The notes beneath the pieces are model-generated. The model saw nothing but the letters and a program-made list of their open reading frames with translations. It was not told where the DNA came from and made no database searches. From contig NZ_LMUP01000014.1 of NCBI RefSeq assembly GCF_009765875.1, positions 434,001 to 498,000 of the forward strand: DNA of 64,000 bases, in the 5' to 3' direction. How positions within the stretch are numbered: the stretch's first letter is position 1; each line of letters starts with the position of its first letter. This DNA comes from Pedobacter sp. L105. GTDB lineage: Bacteria; Bacteroidota; Bacteroidia; Sphingobacteriales; Sphingobacteriaceae. Position numbers and translations under genes: made by a program. Shown in pieces: positions 62,988-64,000 of the stretch.

Positions 62988-64000
62988 ATGATGAGATCCT
63001 TACTCGTAAAAAATTACCTTGTTCTTGCTCTGCCCTTCATGGTTTTTGCGGCCCATGCACAGCAAACACCAGACTCTTTAAAACGTCAGCCCGCTCAAAC
63101 AGATACGCTGAAGAAACCCATAATTCCTCCAAAACCTATATCACAAGATACCACTAAAGCAAAAGCTGGCCAAAAGCCAGACTCTCTAAAACGCCAGCCT
63201 GCCCAACCCGATACGCTGAAGAAACCTGTAATTACCCCAAAACCTGTACCGCAGGATACCGGCAAAATAAAACAAGATACCAGTAAAACAAAACCTGCAG
63301 TAGCAGATACAACCATGAATGGTATCGTTCAGGGAGTAGTGAAAGATGCCCAGGGAAATCCGGTGTCAGGGGCTAGTGTTCGGGTGCGCGGAACAGAAAT
63401 TCGTGTTAAAACAGATGCTACCGGTCACTTTAGTATTCCAATGCGCAAGCCGGCTACAACGCTGCAAATTAGTTTTGTAGGTTTCGTTACGCAAACCATA
63501 CAGCCGGGCAACCAAAAGAATTTAACTATTTCGCTCACCGCAGGAAGCCAGTCGCTCAATGAGGTGGTGATCACTGGGTATGGTTCGCAGCAAAAGAAAG
63601 ACCTTACAGGAGCTGTTTCCCAGATCAAAACCTCAGACATTGATAATATGCCTGTGGGAGGTGTAGACCAGGTGATGCAGGGTAAAGCCGCGGGCGTGTC
63701 AGTTACCCAGGGAACAGGTGCTCCGGGAGAAGCCATTGCCGTTCGTATCCGTGGGGTAGGAACAATTAACAACAACAACCCGCTTTATGTAATTGATGGT
63801 GTACCTACTACTTCTGGTATCAATCAGATCTCACCTTCAGATATTGAAAGCATCAGCATCTTAAAAGATGCATCTTCTGCTTCTATATACGGTGCCAGGG
63901 CATCAAACGGGGTAGTAGTAGTGACCACTAAAAAAGGGCAATCGGGCAAACCACGTTTTAGCATTAACCAGTATACAGGAGTGCAAACCCATGGCGACCT
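62988..64000 (+). CDS. SusC/RagA-family TonB-linked outer-membrane receptor (3' partial)
   Basis: 337 codons to the window edge; the remaining barrel lies outside. A signal peptide (LVLALPFMVFAAHAQ) is followed by a Pro/Lys-rich region with two 36-residue repeats (residues 26-61 and 62-97), a carboxypeptidase-regulatory-like domain (about 110-200, VKDAQGNPVSGASVRVRG) and the TonB plug (EVVITGYGSQQKKDLTGAV; RIRGVGTINNNNPLYVIDGVP; YGARASNGVVVVTTKKG). The normal SusC order. A SusD partner is expected downstream. Its substrate, probably a glycan or peptide, is unknown. Confidence 0.95.
   Translation, partial: MMRSLLVKNYLVLALPFMVFAAHAQQTPDSLKRQPAQTDTLKKPIIPPKPISQDTTKAKAGQKPDSLKRQPAQPDTLKKPVITPKPVPQDTGKIKQDTSKTKPAVADTTMNGIVQGVVKDAQGNPVSGASVRVRGTEIRVKTDATGHFSIPMRKPATTLQISFVGFVTQTIQPGNQKNLTISLTAGSQSLNEVVITGYGSQQKKDLTGAVSQIKTSDIDNMPVGGVDQVMQGKAAGVSVTQGTGAPGEAIAVRIRGVGTINNNNPLYVIDGVPTTSGINQISPSDIESISILKDASSASIYGARASNGVVVVTTKKGQSGKPRFSINQYTGVQTHGD

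Noticed and set aside
62948-63157. Small + strand protein before SusC
   Set aside because: It is an alternative frame of the SusC signal and repeat region; the frame from 62988 gives a signal peptide and plug domain.
1-64000. tRNA or rRNA genes, prophage, or CRISPR
   Set aside because: I saw no cloverleaf, rRNA, integrase, phage structural gene or CRISPR repeat when reading the window; short tRNAs cannot be excluded without a dedicated search.

Overview
The window is about 64 kb of chromosome from a Bacteroidota bacterium, most likely Sphingobacteriaceae (Pedobacter-like). The reasons are a SusC/RagA TonB-linked receptor at the right edge, a DUF1680/GH127 enzyme, many SDR enzymes paired with AraC and HxlR regulators, promoter boxes of the Bacteroidota type (TTG, about 20 nt, TAnnTTTG), and few Shine-Dalgarno sequences. 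I assign the genus from gene content only.

Layout. 1-8.4 kb is a cobalamin island on the + strand. It encodes a CobD-like PLP enzyme (cut by the window edge), CbiB, a P-loop ATPase, then a cobalamin riboswitch and the BtuF/BtuC/BtuD-type importer, a PduO-type adenosyltransferase, CobU, CobS and CobC. These are the salvage and nucleotide-loop assembly steps; no corrin ring synthesis genes are in view. 8.5-10.8 kb holds two convergent PAS histidine kinases. 11-21 kb is mixed: AraC, alpha/beta hydrolase, TetR-MFS-isochorismatase-like cluster, CNNM/CBS membrane protein, tautomerase, Crp-like regulator, Dps, outer-membrane protein, PAS-LuxR regulator. 21-45.9 kb is an accessory region dominated by redox enzymes (five SDRs, a nitroreductase-like protein, a YhdH-type reductase) interleaved with HxlR, AraC and LysR regulators, plus a metallo-beta-lactamase-fold hydrolase, M28 peptidase, GH127, serine hydrolase and epoxide hydrolase. 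It also contains decayed genes.

46-57.4 kb carries an XRE protein, an OmpA lipoprotein, MarR with a broken MFS gene, a HAD/GH130/acetate kinase/phosphoketolase operon in which the phosphoketolase reading frame contains one in-frame TAA, an MFS drug exporter and a fused dihydroxyacetone kinase.

The most unusual locus is 57.67-60.13 kb. Two paralogous secreted small proteins with Asn-rich STNTNNN(V/I)F repeats flank a one-pass membrane protein and an HTTM-fold multipass membrane protein that resemble the SdpA/SdpB pair used to mature the Bacillus SDP peptide toxin. Each small gene is preceded by the same leader motif at nearly the same distance from the ATG. I read this as a candidate peptide-maturation or secreted-toxin system with an unfamiliar, cysteine-free precursor. 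The right end has an M81 peptidase, a DUF6934-like protein coupled to a 58-residue protein (toxin-antitoxin-like architecture), a nested palindrome and the start of a SusC gene.
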